22,917 bases of DNA, from contig CAZXWS010000013.1 in the NCBI GenBank assembly GCA_964644605.1, forward strand, positions 1-22,917, written 5' to 3'. Shown here one piece after another: positions 22,435 to 22,917 of the stretch. A program made the translations under genes and the position numbers. The first letter of the stretch is position 1. Every line of letters begins with the position of its first letter. This stretch comes from CAZLAJ01 sp964644605. Lineage in GTDB: Bacteria > Patescibacteriota > Microgenomatia > UBA1406 > GWC2-37-13. Under the pieces are notes generated by a model. The model was not told where the DNA came from, ran no database searches, and was given only the letters and a program-made list of their open reading frames with translations.

Positions 22435-22917
22435 ATGGCTTTATTTTTATTTATCACACTGGTTTCATTTTTTACACACTTTGCTCTGATTGTGCCGTTT
22501 ATAAACTATCTGTATCATAAAAAGTTCCAGAGGCAAAACCAACAAACTCTCGACGCGTTCAATAAACCGACACCTATCTTTGATAAATTTCATCAACACA
22601 AAAAAGGAACACCTGTAGGCGGAGGTATTCTTATTGTGATTCTTTCAACGTTTCTATTTGCTTTTTTTCTGACATTATTTATCCTGTTTAATCATGAAAT
22701 AATTACGAATTATCCCTCTGTAGTGGGCGAAATTAAAATACTAATATTTACCTTTATTAGTTTTGCATTCTTAGGCATATATGATGATTTAAATAAAATA
22801 TTTTTTTGGAAGAAACAGAATTTTTTTGGTATGCGTTTGCGGCATAAACTTATCATAGAAGTAATTTTGGCGTTTATAATTTCCTGGTGGCTATTCTCTG
22901 ATTTAAAAATAAGTATT
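22435..22917 (+). CDS. mraY: Phospho-N-acetylmuramoyl-pentapeptide transferase MraY, N-terminal part, cut by window edge
   Basis: I translated 161 codons from the ATG at 22435 to the window end without a stop. MraY joins UDP-MurNAc-pentapeptide to undecaprenyl phosphate, making lipid I. After a first TM helix (about 5-27), HQHKKGTPVGGGILI (54-68) corresponds to the family HxxKxGTPTMGG; the next TM segments are about 63-86 and 101-114. FLGIYDDLNKI (112-122) holds the paired aspartates (117-118) equivalent to E. coli D115/D116. MRLRHKLIIEVILA follows as in the third cytoplasmic loop and next helix. The remaining catalytic Asp and His motifs are beyond the edge. A WecA-type GlcNAc-1-P transferase is less likely given the KKGTP motif. 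It follows dgkA by 49 bp, probably cotranscribed. Confidence 0.9.
   Translation, partial: MALFLFITLVSFFTHFALIVPFINYLYHKKFQRQNQQTLDAFNKPTPIFDKFHQHKKGTPVGGGILIVILSTFLFAFFLTLFILFNHEIITNYPSVVGEIKILIFTFISFAFLGIYDDLNKIFFWKKQNFFGMRLRHKLIIEVILAFIISWWLFSDLKISI

Overview
The window is an AT-rich bacterial chromosome segment carrying a peptidoglycan and cell-division locus. It most resembles the candidate phyla radiation (Patescibacteria), probably a Microgenomates-like lineage. Three things point there: compact wall enzymes of shortened type (MurE without its N-terminal domain, a 586-residue GlmS), an archaeal/CPR-type AMP-phosphorylase-like protein placed among wall genes, and many small palindromes and heptad repeats between genes. 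TGA is used as an ordinary stop (murJ, ftsL, murB, dgkA), so the UGA-to-glycine code of Gracilibacteria/Absconditabacteria does not apply. The lineage call is inference from protein style, not from a marker phylogeny.

Layout. (1) 1-941, minus strand: the 5' end of a class A penicillin-binding protein, cut by the window edge, and a small membrane protein. (2) 950-5702, plus strand: rpsO, then pnp behind a 69-nt hairpin, then ftsK. (3) 5785-9640, minus strand: murJ -> AMP/thymidine phosphorylase -> mltG, tightly packed. (4) 9693-20196, plus strand: a dcw-type run mraZ-rsmH-ftsL-ftsI-murE-pgeF-murC-murB-murA-yvcK. (5) 20198-21958, minus strand: glmS, converging on yvcK with one base between stop codons. 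(6) 22026-22917, plus strand: dgkA and the 5' end of mraY, cut by the window edge.

Together the genes cover glucosamine-6-phosphate synthesis (GlmS), UDP-MurNAc formation (MurA, MurB), part of the peptide stem (MurC, MurE) with its proofreading (PgeF), lipid carrier recycling (DgkA), lipid I formation (MraY), flipping (MurJ), polymerisation and crosslinking (class A PBP, FtsI), strand termination (MltG), and coordination with division and DNA segregation (MraZ, FtsL, FtsK, YvcK). murD, murF, murG and ftsW are not in the window.

I see no mobile gene cassette, CRISPR array, defence island or clearly new multi-gene system. The more unusual material is regulatory and intergenic: -10 elements placed 8-10 nt from start codons at five genes (suggesting leaderless mRNAs), a 10-bp-phased TGG series at the mraZ promoter, a Shine-Dalgarno/anti-Shine-Dalgarno repeat before murE, a perfect 28-bp palindrome before murC, and a multi-helix 145-nt element before murB that seems related to the rpsO-pnp spacer.
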